Below, piece by piece: positions 1-9,143 of a stretch of 58,575 bases of DNA. The position numbers and the translations under genes are program-made. Positions within the stretch are counted from its first letter, which is position 1; each line of letters begins with the position of its first letter. This DNA comes from Methylobacterium sp. J-077 (GTDB lineage Bacteria; Pseudomonadota; Alphaproteobacteria; Rhizobiales; Beijerinckiaceae), in NCBI RefSeq assembly GCF_022829365.1, contig NZ_JAKSYJ010000158.1, positions 1 to 58,575 of the forward strand, in the 5' to 3' direction. The notes beneath the pieces were generated by a model, which was not told the DNA's origin, did not search any database, and worked only from the letters and a program-made list of their open reading frames with translations.

Positions 1-7
1 CCCGCCC

Positions 8-1681
8 TCAGTGCCGGTAGCGTTCGGCCAGGGCCATGAGCGCCTGGGCGAGGTCGGTGAGGTTGGCGGACGCCGCCTCGACCTGGCGGGTGCCGGCCGC
101 GGTCTGCTGGCTGGCCTGGCGGATGTTCTGCAGCGCCCCCATCACCTGCTCGATCCCGAGCTGCTGCTGGTTGGTCGAGGCCACGATCTGCTGGAACGTC
201 TGCACGTTCTCCTCCACCCGCGCCGTGATCTCCTCGATCGTCCGCTGGGTCGTGTCCGAGCGGGTCTTGCCGGCCGCCGCGCGCTTGACCGCCTCCTCGG
301 TGAGCATCACCGAGGTGTTGATGCCTCGCTGGATCTCCCCCAGGAGCCCCCGGATCTGGCCGGTGGCCGCCTTGGCCTGGTCGGCCAAGAGCTTCATCTC
401 GGAGGCGACCACGGCGAAGCTGCGCCCGCTCTCGCCGGCCGCGGCCGCCTCGATGGCGGCGTTGAGCGCGAGCAGATGGGTGCGCTCCGAGATGTCGTTG
501 ACCGTCTCGATGATGTCGCCGATCGTCTGGGTCTTCTCCGACAGGCTGACGATGTTGCCGGCGACCGCCTCGGCCTGCTCGCGGATCGCGTCCATGGCCT
601 TGGCGGTGTCGGAGACCGCGCGCAGGCCCTGGCGCGAGGTCTGGGCGGTGGCCTGGGCGGTGGCGATCACCTCGGTGGCGCGCTTGCCGATCTGGGCGCC
701 GGAATGGGTGATCTCGTCGACGGTGGCGGCGGTCTCCTGCACGGCGGCGAACTGCTCCTCGACCGAGGCCGCCTGCTGCTGGGCCGAGGCGCGGATCTCG
801 GCGGCGGCGGCGTTGAGGTCCGAGGTCGCGGCCCGGTTGGTCCGGGCGAGGTCGGAGAGGTTGTCGACCATGGCGTCCAGCGTCCGCCCGAGATTGGCGA
901 TCTCGTCTCCGCCCTGCATGGCGAGCTTGCCCGAGAGGTCGCCGTCGCCGACCCGCTCGACGAAGGCCATCACCGTCTCCAGCGGGCGCACCACCGCCCG
1001 GCGGATCAGCCAGGTGACGAGCATCGCCAGCAGCACCGCGGCGGCGAGCGTCAGGTAGATCGACAGGCGCGAGCGCTCGTAGACCTCGTGGGCGGCGCGC
1101 TGCCCCAGGGCCATACTGCCGTCGAGCAGGGTGCGGAGGTTGGTGATGCCGCCGAGGAACGGCGCCTGCAGACGGCCGATCTCGTCGTTGCGCGCCTCGA
1201 CGGCGGCGAGATCCTGCTGGGCGATGGCGGCGAATTGCGCCTCGCTCACGGTCCGGACCTCCCGGAAGGAGCGCTGCACCTCGGCCGCCGCCGTGGCGAT
1301 CCGGTCCCAGGCGGCGTTGCGCTCGGCGGTGATCGATTGCGTCCGGTACGTGCCGGCGAGCTGCATGGTGGCGGCGAGGCCGCTCTCGACCTGGGCGGCG
1401 GTCCGGCGCCAGGCCGCCACGGTGTCCTCGGCGCGCGCCGGCCGTCCTTGCGCTTGCGACAGCATCGCGATGACGGCGTTGCGGCGCAGGAGCCCGAGGT
1501 CCCGGGCCTCATTGCCGAGGTCGTCGAGCTGGCGCAGCACCGCCATATCGCGGCGGACGATGGCGTCGGTGGTGTCGCGCACCGCCCCGATCTGTTCCAG
1601 CGCGTAGAAGCCGAGCGCCACGATCACCACCGTGACGGCGACGAAGCCGAGGAGGATGCGTCTTCCGATCGAGAACGTCAC
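8..1681 (-). CDS. Methyl-accepting chemotaxis protein (Wsp-like operon)
   Basis: Membrane chemoreceptor that would control a CheA kinase through CheW. The roughly 557-residue product has an N-terminal membrane segment, a periplasmic helical sensor region, a second membrane segment near residue 215, a HAMP linker, and a long cytoplasmic helical hairpin. The hairpin tip carries the MCP signature around [21 protein letters not shown] chose the GTG at 1681, just before the first hydrophobic segment; an upstream ATG would add 55 low-complexity residues. It is the last complete gene of a minus-strand operon behind cheW, cheR and cheW. The kinase and methylesterase are probably off the left edge. 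The ligand is unknown. Confidence 0.9.
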   Translation of the reverse strand: MTFSIGRRILLGFVAVTVVIVALGFYALEQIGAVRDTTDAIVRRDMAVLRQLDDLGNEARDLGLLRRNAVIAMLSQAQGRPARAEDTVAAWRRTAAQVESGLAATMQLAGTYRTQSITAERNAAWDRIATAAAEVQRSFREVRTVSEAQFAAIAQQDLAAVEARNDEIGRLQAPFLGGITNLRTLLDGSMALGQRAAHEVYERSRLSIYLTLAAAVLLAMLVTWLIRRAVVRPLETVMAFVERVGDGDLSGKLAMQGGDEIANLGRTLDAMVDNLSDLARTNRAATSDLNAAAAEIRASAQQQAASVEEQFAAVQETAATVDEITHSGAQIGKRATEVIATAQATAQTSRQGLRAVSDTAKAMDAIREQAEAVAGNIVSLSEKTQTIGDIIETVNDISERTHLLALNAAIEAAAAGESGRSFAVVASEMKLLADQAKAATGQIRGLLGEIQRGINTSVMLTEEAVKRAAAGKTRSDTTQRTIEEITARVEENVQTFQQIVASTNQQQLGIEQVMGALQNIRQASQQTAAGTRQVEAASANLTDLAQALMALAERYRH

Positions 1682-1721
1682 GGTCGGGGCTGACTCCGGT
1701 GGAGGGGCGCGCGGACGGAAT

Positions 1722-2297
1722 TTAGGGCAGCACGCGGCGCAGGAGGCGGGAGAGGTCGACGACGACGAAATCCGGTCGGCCGTCGCGGACCGAAGCGGGG
1801 GCATACCCCGAAGCGGCCGCGTTGCCCAACCCGGTGGGATCGGCATCCTCCGCGATCCCTGCGGCGGAGGGTCCCGGGGCGGCGGCGATCCCCAGCACCC
1901 GGTCGACCGCCAGGGCGACGGCTTGCGGCTGGGTGCCGCGCAGCACGACCAGATGGCCTCCCCCGCTCTCGCCCTCGGGCGGGGCTTCCGGCCGGCCGAG
2001 CGCCCGGGCGAGGCCGACGACGCCGACGATCCGGCCCGACAGGGCGATCAGGCCGAGCAAAGCCGGCACCGCTCCGGGCATCGGCGTGCACGGGCGCATC
2101 GGCAGGACCTGCGCGACTGCGGCGAGAGGGATGCCGTAACGCTCGGACCCGCATTCGCAGACGAGGTGGTCGATCCCGATCTCCGCGCCCGCCGCGGCGG
2201 CGCTCCGGCGCGCCAGGGACGCGGCGCGCGCGGCCCGGATGTCCCGCGCGGTCCCGGGCCGGGCGCCGTGCTGCGGTGCGCTCTGGCGCGCGTCCAT
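1722..2297 (-). CDS. CheW-like coupling protein, second copy
   Basis: Adaptor that links receptors to the CheA kinase. The 191-residue product starts with about 40 Arg/Ala-rich residues, followed by a CheW fold. Recognisable segments are [14 protein letters not shown], the [17 protein letters not shown] strand pair and a C-terminal [11 protein letters not shown]. Its ATG overlaps the stop of the CheR gene (TGATG), so the two are translationally coupled. Placement between CheR and the MCP matches WspD in Wsp-type systems. CheW domain seen; Wsp role inferred. Confidence 0.82.
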   Translation of the reverse strand: MDARQSAPQHGARPGTARDIRAARAASLARRSAAAAGAEIGIDHLVCECGSERYGIPLAAVAQVLPMRPCTPMPGAVPALLGLIALSGRIVGVVGLARALGRPEAPPEGESGGGHLVVLRGTQPQAVALAVDRVLGIAAAPGPSAAGIAEDADPTGLGNAAASGYAPASVRDGRPDFVVVDLSRLLRRVLP

Positions 2298-3787
2298 CAG
2301 GAACTCCCGGTGTCTGCGCTGCGATAGGGCCCGAGCCCGGCGCGGGCCGCGGCCGCCCCGGCGGCGATCTCGCCGGCCGCCGCGCCGTCGCCCTCGAGCA
2401 GCAGCGTGTTCGGCCCCAGCGCTTGGCTGAGCGCGATGGCATTGTCGAGGGCCCGGGCCGCCTCGCCGGGACGGCCGAGCCCGATCAGCAGCAGGCCGAG
2501 ATGGTAGTGCGCCATCACGAAGCCCCGGTCGAGGTAGAGCGCCGCCCGCAGCGCCCGCTCGGCCTCGGCGTCCCGGCCCAGCGTGCGGGCGAGCAGGCCC
2601 TCGTAGAAGCGCAGGGCCGGATCGGTCGGGTCGCGGGTGAGGGCGCCGCGCAGCAGCCGCCAGGCGGCGCCGGTCTCCCCGGAATCGGCGAGCGTGCGGA
2701 TCTGCGCGAGGTCGCCGTCCGGCGCGTCGGCGGGCGCCACCTCGGCCGGCGGAAGCGCGTCGGCCGCCGGAGCGCGCGGCTGGGCCAGGGTCGCGACGAC
2801 GGTCTCGAGCGCCGTGCAGGGCTCTTCCACGGCCCGGACGCGCGGCGCCGGCCCCGGCTCGACGGCCGGGGAGGCCGGCCGCGGCGCCGGTGAAGCCGCG
2901 TCGCCGAGGCGGCGGTAGGCCACGGTGCCGGGCAGGCTGACCGGATCGAGGAACCCCGAGAAGGTCAGGTTCGGCTCGGCATGGCCGAGCAGCAGCCAGC
3001 CGTCCGGCCGGAGTTTTCGGCCGAGGCCGCGCACCACCGCGGCCACCGTCTCGGCCTCGAAATAGATCAGCACGTTGCGGCACAGGACCAAGTCGAAGCC
3101 CTCGCCCGGCGGGCTCTTGGGCTCGACCAGGCTGAGCAGGTTGCCGCGCTCGAACCGGACCAGCGCGCGGAATTCCGGCCGCAGGGCGTAGCCGCCCTCG
3201 CGGCGGATCCCGGGGGCGGGGGGCAGGCGCGTGAAATAGCGCAGCCTCTCCTCCGGCGGCATGGTGCGGAGCGCCCAGCGCCCGTACTCGGCCGCCCGGG
3301 CGGTCGCGAGCGCCTCGACGCTGATGTCGGTGCCGAGGATCGCGACCCGCCAGTCGGGCAGGGCGTCGCCCAGGGCCTCGCGGACCAGGATCGCCAGGGA
3401 ATAGGGCTCGGCGCCGGTGGAGCAGCCGGCGCTCCAGATCCGCAGGGTGCGGTCGAGGCTGCGCGCCGCGATCAGGGCCGGCAGGATCGTCTCACGCAGG
3501 GCCTGGAACTGCTCAGCATAGCGGAAGAAGAAGGTCTCGCCGACGGTGATCTCGGCCTCGAGCTGGGACCATTCCCCCTCGCCTCGGGACCGGTCGGCCA
3601 GGAGCGCGGCGTAGGCGGTGCAGTCGGCGAGCGCATTGGCCCGGAAGCGCCGGCGCAGGCGCTCGATCAGGAGCTCGTCCTTGTCGATGTAATAGTGGTG
3701 GCCGGTGCGGGCGATGATCCGCGCCTTGAGATCGGCATAGGCCGGGTCGGCGCCCGGATCGGGGCGGGGAGGAACGGGGCGCCGCAT
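2297..3787 (-). CDS. CheR-type receptor methyltransferase with C-terminal TPR-like region
   Basis: S-adenosylmethionine-dependent methyltransferase that methylates glutamates on chemoreceptors. Of 496 residues, about 1-75 form the CheR N-terminal helical domain (GHHYYIDKDELLIERLRRR). Residues 80-285 form the catalytic domain, with ITVGETFFFR, the SAM-binding IWSAGCSTGAEPYSLAI, and FDLVLCRNVLIYF. After a Pro/Ala-rich linker, residues 370-490 look like TPR helices (ALRFYEGLLARTLGRDAEAE). Plain CheR is about 280 residues; the TPR-bearing form is typical of WspC/FrzF-type alternative chemosensory systems. It overlaps the downstream cheW start. Confidence 0.88.
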   Translation of the reverse strand: MRRPVPPRPDPGADPAYADLKARIIARTGHHYYIDKDELLIERLRRRFRANALADCTAYAALLADRSRGEGEWSQLEAEITVGETFFFRYAEQFQALRETILPALIAARSLDRTLRIWSAGCSTGAEPYSLAILVREALGDALPDWRVAILGTDISVEALATARAAEYGRWALRTMPPEERLRYFTRLPPAPGIRREGGYALRPEFRALVRFERGNLLSLVEPKSPPGEGFDLVLCRNVLIYFEAETVAAVVRGLGRKLRPDGWLLLGHAEPNLTFSGFLDPVSLPGTVAYRRLGDAASPAPRPASPAVEPGPAPRVRAVEEPCTALETVVATLAQPRAPAADALPPAEVAPADAPDGDLAQIRTLADSGETGAAWRLLRGALTRDPTDPALRFYEGLLARTLGRDAEAERALRAALYLDRGFVMAHYHLGLLLIGLGRPGEAARALDNAIALSQALGPNTLLLEGDGAAAGEIAAGAAAARAGLGPYRSADTGSS

Positions 3788-3794
3788 CGTGGGA

Positions 3795-4289
3795 TCAGGC
3801 GGAGGGCGGCAGGGCGGCCAGGCGCTCGGCGGCAGCCCGCGTCAGCGCCGCGACCCGGGCCCGCTCCTGGGCGGTCAACAGGCCGTCGGGGGCAAGGGCG
3901 TGGACGAGCCGGTCGCCGATCACGAGCTCGGCGGCCACGCAGCCGTTGAGGGTCCCGACCTCCTTGGCTGGCCGGATCGCGGAATCGGGCACGATCACCA
4001 GATCGGCGGCGCGGTCGACCAGGTAAGCGACGGCGTCGTCCCGGGTGAGCACCAGATGCGCGTAGAGGCCCGGCTCCGTGGCGGCCGGGCGCAGGCCGAG
4101 CAGCGGCGCCAGATCGATCACCGGGATCGGCGCGCCGCCGAGGTTGAGGAAGCCGGCCAGCCAGCCGCCGGTTGCTGGGGGATTGTGCAGATCCGGCAAC
4201 GGCAGGATCTCGGAGACGGCCGCGCGGGGCAGGGCGCAGGGCGTGCCGGCGACGTCGAGGAGCAGATAGGCCGAACCGCTGCTGGCCAA
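3795..4289 (-). CDS. CheW-like coupling protein, first copy
   Basis: First gene of the chemosensory operon, about 164 residues. A CheW fold is visible: AYLLLDVAGTPCALPRAAVSEILPL, GGWLAGFLNLGGAPIPVIDL and AYLVDRAADLVIV. I prefer the TTG at 4289, because an AGGAGG motif lies 8 bases upstream and the CheW fold begins right after it. The longer frame from ATG 4364 adds 25 unconserved residues. Seven bases separate its stop from the cheR start. It probably couples the MCP to CheA, like WspB. The start choice is the main uncertainty. Confidence 0.8.
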   Translation of the reverse strand: MASSGSAYLLLDVAGTPCALPRAAVSEILPLPDLHNPPATGGWLAGFLNLGGAPIPVIDLAPLLGLRPAATEPGLYAHLVLTRDDAVAYLVDRAADLVIVPDSAIRPAKEVGTLNGCVAAELVIGDRLVHALAPDGLLTAQERARVAALTRAAAERLAALPPSA

Positions 4290-4494
4290 GGCCGCCCCCT
4301 CCTGAACGCATCGCGGCCGAGCCGGGATAGGTCGCGAGATAGGCTTTCGGATCCCGGCAAGCAATCATCCACCTCCGAATCGCGGATCCGGGGAACCAAG
4401 TCTCCTCTCAGCCGCTTATTTTCCAACGCAGCGGCACCGCTCCAGACGACGGGCGACGCCTCGCCTGCGACTGTCTTGAAGCCAGGATCCGATC

Positions 4495-4737
4495 ATGAAG
4501 AAATTGCTGTTGGCCGCCGCCTCGCTGACGCTGCTCGCGGGCTCCGCCTACGCCCAGGGCAACGCGCCCTACAACAATTCCGGTTCCCAGGCCGGCGGTC
4601 CCCGCGGCGGCATGGAGCGCGCCGGTGAAGCCGCCACCATGGAGCGGGGCGCGGCCCCGGCCCCGATGATGCACAAGCGCATGAAGCACAAGCGGATGAT
4701 GAAGCATCACCGCCGGATGCGTCACCACCAGATGTGA
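4495..4737 (+). CDS. Small exported His/Met/Lys-rich protein
   Basis: An 80-residue product with a clear signal peptide (MKKLLLAAASLTLLAGSAYA, cleavage after AYA), so it should be periplasmic or secreted. The mature part is Gly/Asn-rich and ends in a very basic His/Met tail (HKRMKHKRMMKHHRRMRHH). Such tails can bind transition metals or anionic surfaces, but no family was recognised. It is divergent from the chemosensory operon and followed by a strong intrinsic terminator, so it is probably transcribed alone. Function unknown. Confidence 0.75.
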   Translation: MKKLLLAAASLTLLAGSAYAQGNAPYNNSGSQAGGPRGGMERAGEAATMERGAAPAPMMHKRMKHKRMMKHHRRMRHHQM

Positions 4738-4779
4738 TCGGTTCGGGGAACGCCGCAGCGCGGCATCACCGTGACGATC

Positions 4780-4811
4780 AGGCCTGTCGCATCCGCGGCA
4801 GGCCTTTTTTG
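4780..4811 (+). terminator. Rho-independent terminator of the small exported protein gene
   Basis: A perfect 7-bp stem (AGGCCTG/CAGGCCT, 4780-4786 with 4799-4805) around a GC-rich loop is followed by six T residues. It lies 43 bases after the stop of the His/Met-rich gene. Confidence 0.85.
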
Positions 4812-4893
4812 TGGGGTTTTCGGTCGTGGTGCCGATCCGGTCGAGGCGGGCTACGATGGTCGCACAATCGGTTTTGCAGGTCGCGACGCGCCT

Positions 4894-4913
4894 CCTCTCC
4901 CGTGCGGGAGAGG
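4894..4913. repeat. Short CCTCTCCC/GGGAGAGG hairpin repeat
   Basis: CCTCTCCCG-TG-CGGGAGAGG is a perfect inverted repeat in the gap between the exported protein gene and glpR. Related hairpins occur at 13968-13990 and 51814-51833. Hairpins of this kind are scattered through many Rhizobiales genomes. There is no T-tract, so a terminator role is unlikely. The rest of the 398-base gap (4738-5135) shows only the terminator at 4780 and the GlpR operator at 5076. Confidence 0.6.
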
Positions 4914-5075
4914 GAACCCGTGCCACGTCCAGCATCGTGTGAGTCCGACGGCCTGCACAAGTCGAAGACGCTGCCAAGGCCGCCACCTGTGCGGTTCCAA
5001 TCCTTTGCGCGCCCCATCCGGTTGCCCCACCGCCCCCATCGGTTCACTCTCTCGCGAAACCCGCCGCACCCGTAA

Positions 5076-5095
5076 GATGTTCGCAAACGAACATC
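5076..5095. promoter_or_regulatory. GlpR operator upstream of glpR
   Basis: ATGTTCG-CAAA-CGAACAT (5077-5094) is a perfect 7-bp inverted repeat with a 4-base centre. It matches the enterobacterial GlpR operator consensus, built on ATGTTCG...CGAACAT. It lies 41 bases before the glpR start, where it would give autoregulation and glycerol-3-phosphate-inducible control of the operon. Confidence 0.82.
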
Positions 5096-5135
5096 CGCGC
5101 CCGTAAAGTGGCGCGAGAAAACGCCAGGAGTCCTG

Positions 5136-5951
5136 ATGTCACGACCGCTCGACCGGAGATCCGAGGACAGGGTCGAGGTGACCGGGGTCGAGGGGCGGCG
5201 CAGCGCCATCGTGGCGTCGGTGCGCCAGCGGGGCTTCGTCACCATCGAGGCGCTGGCCGCGCAGTTCGGCGTCACCGTCCAGACGATTCGGCGCGATCTG
5301 AACGAGCTGAGCGCCGAGGGACGGCTGGAGCGCTACCGGGGCGGGGGCGGCTTGCCGTCCAGCGTCGAGAACATCGACTATGCCGACCGCCGGGTGACCC
5401 TGCTGCCCGAAAAAACCCGGATCGGCCGGCTCGCGGCGAGCCGGATTCCGTCGCACTGCTCGGTCTTCGTCAATATCGGCACCACACCCGAGGCCGTGGC
5501 CCGGGAGCTGACCCGGCACGACGACCTCAGCGTCATCACCAACAACCTCAACGTGGCGCTGTCGCTCGCCGAGGCCACGGAATTCCACATCGTCGTGGCG
5601 GGGGGCACCGTGCGCAACCGCGACGGCGCGGTGCTCGGACAGCTCACCTGCGACACGCTCAGCCAGTTCCGGGTCGACGTGGCGGTGATCGGCATCAGCG
5701 GTATCGATGCCGACGGCGCGCTTCTCGACTACGATTACGAGGAGGTCCGGGCGACGCAGACCATCCTGGCCCATGCCCGCAAGACCTTCCTGGTGGCCGA
5801 TCATACCAAGTTCACCCGCCGCCCGATGGTGCAGGTCGGTCGGCTGGACCAGATCGACACGTTCTTCACCGATCGGCTGCCGCCCCCGGACTTCGTCGCC
5901 CTGATCGAGCGCCAGGGCGTCACTCTGGCGGTGGCCGACGACGAACTGTAA
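5136..5951 (+). CDS. glpR: DeoR-family glycerol-3-phosphate regulon repressor
   Basis: Transcriptional repressor, 271 residues. An N-terminal DeoR helix-turn-helix (residues 22-75; GFVTIEALAAQFGVTVQTIRR) is followed by a DeoR C-terminal sensor domain resembling ribose-5-phosphate isomerase (VFVNIGTTPEAVARELTRH, GGTVRNRDGAVLG, KTFLVADHTKF). The neighbours glpD, glpK and glpF and the perfect operator upstream identify it as GlpR, which releases DNA when it binds glycerol-3-phosphate. The N-terminus is about 20 residues longer than usual, so an inner start is possible. Confidence 0.92.
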   Translation: MSRPLDRRSEDRVEVTGVEGRRSAIVASVRQRGFVTIEALAAQFGVTVQTIRRDLNELSAEGRLERYRGGGGLPSSVENIDYADRRVTLLPEKTRIGRLAASRIPSHCSVFVNIGTTPEAVARELTRHDDLSVITNNLNVALSLAEATEFHIVVAGGTVRNRDGAVLGQLTCDTLSQFRVDVAVIGISGIDADGALLDYDYEEVRATQTILAHARKTFLVADHTKFTRRPMVQVGRLDQIDTFFTDRLPPPDFVALIERQGVTLAVADDEL

Positions 5952-5980
5952 CGAACATGCGTTTTTTCGCTTGCGAAAAT
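5952..5980. promoter_or_regulatory. Second GlpR operator region upstream of glpD
   Basis: The glpR-glpD gap holds a CGAACAT half-site (5952-5958), then TTTTCGC-TT-GCGAAAA (5964-5979), a perfect 7-bp inverted repeat with the TTCG/CGAA core spacing of a GlpR operator. This suggests a second, internal repressor site controlling glpD-K-F separately from glpR. Confidence 0.65.
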
Positions 5981-6036
5981 CCTCACCGGGTTCAATATGT
6001 CCTCAACTCGCCATTCAGGGCGGGAGAGGAGGAACA

Positions 6037-7569
6037 ATGCCGGCTGCAACGCGCCAGCGCGAGCCGTCCGACGCCTACGACCTTTTGGTCATCGGCGGCG
6101 GCATCAACGGCACCGGGATCGCGCGCGATGCGGCGGGCCGCGGCCTGGCGGTCCTGCTGGCCGAGCGCGGGGACCTAGCCGGCTTCACCTCCTCGTCCTC
6201 GACGAAGCTGATCCACGGCGGCCTGCGCTACCTCGAGTATTACGAGTTCCGCCTTGTCCGCGAAGCCCTGGCCGAGCGCGAGCGGTTGCTGCGCCAAGCC
6301 CCTCACGTGATCTGGCCCCTCCGCTTCGTACTGCCCCACGACGAGGGCCTGCGCCCGGCCTGGATGCTGCGGCTCGGCCTGTTCCTGTACGACCATCTCG
6401 CGCGGCTGCGGACGCTGCCGGGCTCGACCTCGGTGGACCTGCGCAAGTCCCCGTTCGGCGCGCCCCTGCAGAAGCGGTTGACCAAGGGCTTCGTCTATTC
6501 CGACTGCTGGGTCGAGGACAGTCGCCTCGTCGTGCTCAACGCCATGGATGCCCGCGAGCGCGGCGCCACGGTGCTGACCCGCACCGGCGTGGTCTCGGCG
6601 CGGCGCGAAGGCGACGGTTGGGTCGCCACTTTGCGCGATGAGCGCACCGGTGCCGAACACAATGTCCGGGCGAAGGCGGTGGTCAACGCCGCCGGCCCGT
6701 GGGTGAGCGCGACGCTCGGCGGCACGCTGGGCATCAACAGCCGCGCCGCGGTCCGCCTGATCAAGGGCAGCCACATCGTGGTGAAGCGCCTGTTCCCGGG
6801 GGACCAGGCCTACATCCTGCAGCAGCCCGACAAGCGGATCATCTTCGCAATCCCCTACGAGCGCGACTTCACGCTGATCGGCACCACCGACGTGCCCTAT
6901 GACGGCGAGCCCGGGCCGGTCTCGATCTCACCCGAGGAGACCGACTACCTCTGCGGCTGCATCAACCGCTCCTTCGACACCCGCATCACCCCGGCCGACG
7001 TGGTCTGGAACTATTCCGGCGTGCGCCCGCTCTACGACGACGCGGCCGAGAACGCCTCCGCGGTGACCCGCGACTACGTGCTCGATGTGGAGGACCAGGG
7101 CGGGAAGGCGGCGGTGCTGTCGGTGTTCGGCGGCAAGATCACGACCTACCGGCGCTTGGCCGAGCACGCGATCGAGAAGCTCAAGCCGTTCTTCCCGGGC
7201 CTCAAGGGAGCCTGGACCGGCGATTCATTGCTGCCCGGCGGCGCCATGAAGGATGCCGATTTCGACCGGTTCCTCGCCGAGTTCCAGGCGGACAAGCCGT
7301 TCCTGCCGGCCGAGACGGCGCGGCGCCTGGCTCGCGCCTACGGCACACGCGCCCGCGAGATCGTCGGGACCGCGCGCTCCATGGCCGATCTCGGCGAGGT
7401 GTTCGACGGCGGCCTCACGGGGGCCGAGGTCGATTACCTGCGCGCCAAGGAATGGGCGGTCACCGCCGAGGACATCCTCTGGCGCCGCTCGAAGCTCGGC
7501 CTGCGCACCGGCCCGGAGAGCGCCGCGCGGCTCAACGCCTACCTCGACCGCAAGGCCGAGGCCGCATGA
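6037..7569 (+). CDS. glpD: Glycerol-3-phosphate dehydrogenase, FAD-dependent
   Basis: Oxidises glycerol-3-phosphate to dihydroxyacetone phosphate at the inner membrane and passes electrons to quinone. The 510-residue product starts with the FAD dinucleotide fold (YDLLVIGGGINGTGIARDAA). It then shows the family segments SSSSTKLIHGGLRYLEYYEF, FAIPYERDFTLIGTTDVPY and GGKITTYRRLAEHAIEKL. ATG 6037 was chosen because GAGGAGGAAC lies just upstream; the frame is open from 5971, but a start there would fall in the operator. Second gene of glpRDKF. Confidence 0.96.
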   Translation: MPAATRQREPSDAYDLLVIGGGINGTGIARDAAGRGLAVLLAERGDLAGFTSSSSTKLIHGGLRYLEYYEFRLVREALAERERLLRQAPHVIWPLRFVLPHDEGLRPAWMLRLGLFLYDHLARLRTLPGSTSVDLRKSPFGAPLQKRLTKGFVYSDCWVEDSRLVVLNAMDARERGATVLTRTGVVSARREGDGWVATLRDERTGAEHNVRAKAVVNAAGPWVSATLGGTLGINSRAAVRLIKGSHIVVKRLFPGDQAYILQQPDKRIIFAIPYERDFTLIGTTDVPYDGEPGPVSISPEETDYLCGCINRSFDTRITPADVVWNYSGVRPLYDDAAENASAVTRDYVLDVEDQGGKAAVLSVFGGKITTYRRLAEHAIEKLKPFFPGLKGAWTGDSLLPGGAMKDADFDRFLAEFQADKPFLPAETARRLARAYGTRAREIVGTARSMADLGEVFDGGLTGAEVDYLRAKEWAVTAEDILWRRSKLGLRTGPESAARLNAYLDRKAEAA

Positions 7570-7625
7570 TTGTACCGAACCCGAGCCGGCGCGAGACCGG
7601 TCGGGCCTAACCGAGGGAGGGAACG

Positions 7626-9131
7626 ATGAGCCGTTACGTCGGGGCCATCGACCAAGGCACCACGAGCAGTCGCTTCATGGTGTTCGATCGCGAGGGCAGC
7701 GTCATCGCGCTGGCCCAGGCCGAGCACGCGCAGATCTATCCGGCCCCCGGCCATGTCGAGCACGACGCCGCCGAGATCTGGACCAGGACGCAGGGCGTGA
7801 TGCGCGAGGCCCTGGACAAGGCCGGCCTCCAGCCCATCGACTTGGCGGCCATCGGCATCACCAACCAGCGCGAGACCACGCTGATCTGGGACCGGCGCAC
7901 CGGCAAGCCGCTGCACAATGCCCTGGTCTGGCAGGATACCCGCAACGACCGGCTGGTCTCCGAATTCGCCCGGGACGGCGGCCGCGACCGGTTCCGCGAC
8001 CTGACCGGCCTGCCGCTGGCGAGTTATTTTTCGGGTCTCAAGCTGCGGTGGCTTCTGGACCATGTGGAGGGCGCCCGCGAGCGGGCCGAGGCCGGCGACG
8101 TGCTGTTCGGCAATATCGATACCTGGCTGGTCTGGAACCTCACCGGCGGCGCCGAGGGCGGCCTCCACGTCACCGACGTGACCAATGCCAGCCGCACGCA
8201 GTTGATGTCGCTGAAGACCCTGGACTGGGACGACGGCATGCTGGCGACCTTCGGCATCCCAAAGGCGATGCTGCCCCGGATCGTCTCGTCGAGCGAGGTC
8301 TACGGCGAGACCAAGGCGCCGTTCGCCGGCGTGCCGATCGCCGGCATCCTGGGCGACCAGCAGGCGGCCCTGTTCGGGCAGACCTGCTTCAGTCCCGGCG
8401 AGGCCAAGAACACCTACGGCACCGGCTGCTTCGCGCTGATGAACACCGGCGAGACGCCGATCCCGTCCAAGGCCGGCCTCATCACGACCCTGGCCTACCG
8501 CCTCGACGGCGAGAAGCCGGCCTACGCGCTGGAAGGCTCGATCGCCATCACCGGGGCCCTGGTGCAGTGGCTGCGCGACAACCTCCACATGATCAAGGAC
8601 TCGGCCGAGGTCGAGACGCTGGCCACCACGGTCGAGGACAATGGCGGCGTCTACTTCGTGCCGGCCTTCTCGGGCCTCTACGCGCCGCACTGGAACGAGG
8701 GCGCCCGCGGGCTGATCATCGGCCTGACCCGCTACGTCAACCGTGGCCACATCGCCCGCTCGGTGCTTGAGGCGACCGCCTTCCAGACCCACGAGGTGCT
8801 GCAGGCGATGGCCCAGGATTCCGGCATCCCGGTCAAGGAGCTGCGGGCCGACGGCGGCATGGTCGCCAACAATACGCTGATGCAGTTCCAGGCCGACATG
8901 CTCGACGTGCCGGTGGTGCGCCCGAAGGTCTCCGAGACCACAGCGCTCGGCGCCGCCTACGCGGCCGGCCTGGCGGTCGGCTACTGGAAGGGCCTCGACG
9001 ACCTCAAGCGCAACTGGGGCGTCGACAAGCGCTGGACCCCGAAGATGGATGCCGGCCAACGCGAGAAGATCGCCGCCGCCTGGGGCCGGGCGGTGCAGCG
9101 CTCCTTCGACTGGAAGCTCGACGAGGATTGA
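7626..9131 (+). CDS. glpK: Glycerol kinase
   Basis: Phosphorylates glycerol with ATP to glycerol-3-phosphate, the inducer and the GlpD substrate. The 501-residue length is standard. FGGY-family motifs are present: the N-terminal phosphate loop [38 protein letters not shown], and the C-terminal [19 protein letters not shown] followed by [31 protein letters not shown] ribosome site precedes the ATG. It lies 56 bases after glpD and is probably co-transcribed. Confidence 0.97.
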   Translation: MSRYVGAIDQGTTSSRFMVFDREGSVIALAQAEHAQIYPAPGHVEHDAAEIWTRTQGVMREALDKAGLQPIDLAAIGITNQRETTLIWDRRTGKPLHNALVWQDTRNDRLVSEFARDGGRDRFRDLTGLPLASYFSGLKLRWLLDHVEGARERAEAGDVLFGNIDTWLVWNLTGGAEGGLHVTDVTNASRTQLMSLKTLDWDDGMLATFGIPKAMLPRIVSSSEVYGETKAPFAGVPIAGILGDQQAALFGQTCFSPGEAKNTYGTGCFALMNTGETPIPSKAGLITTLAYRLDGEKPAYALEGSIAITGALVQWLRDNLHMIKDSAEVETLATTVEDNGGVYFVPAFSGLYAPHWNEGARGLIIGLTRYVNRGHIARSVLEATAFQTHEVLQAMAQDSGIPVKELRADGGMVANNTLMQFQADMLDVPVVRPKVSETTALGAAYAAGLAVGYWKGLDDLKRNWGVDKRWTPKMDAGQREKIAAAWGRAVQRSFDWKLDED

Positions 9132-9143
9132 GCGAGCCAATCC

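Noticed and set aside
11..1693. 560-residue plus-strand open frame opposite the chemoreceptor
   Set aside because: Gly/Leu/Asp-rich shadow; the minus-strand reading holds the MCP signature.
5971..6036. TTG at 5971 as the glpD start
   Set aside because: It falls inside the GlpR operator palindrome and lacks a ribosome site; ATG 6037 has a strong one.
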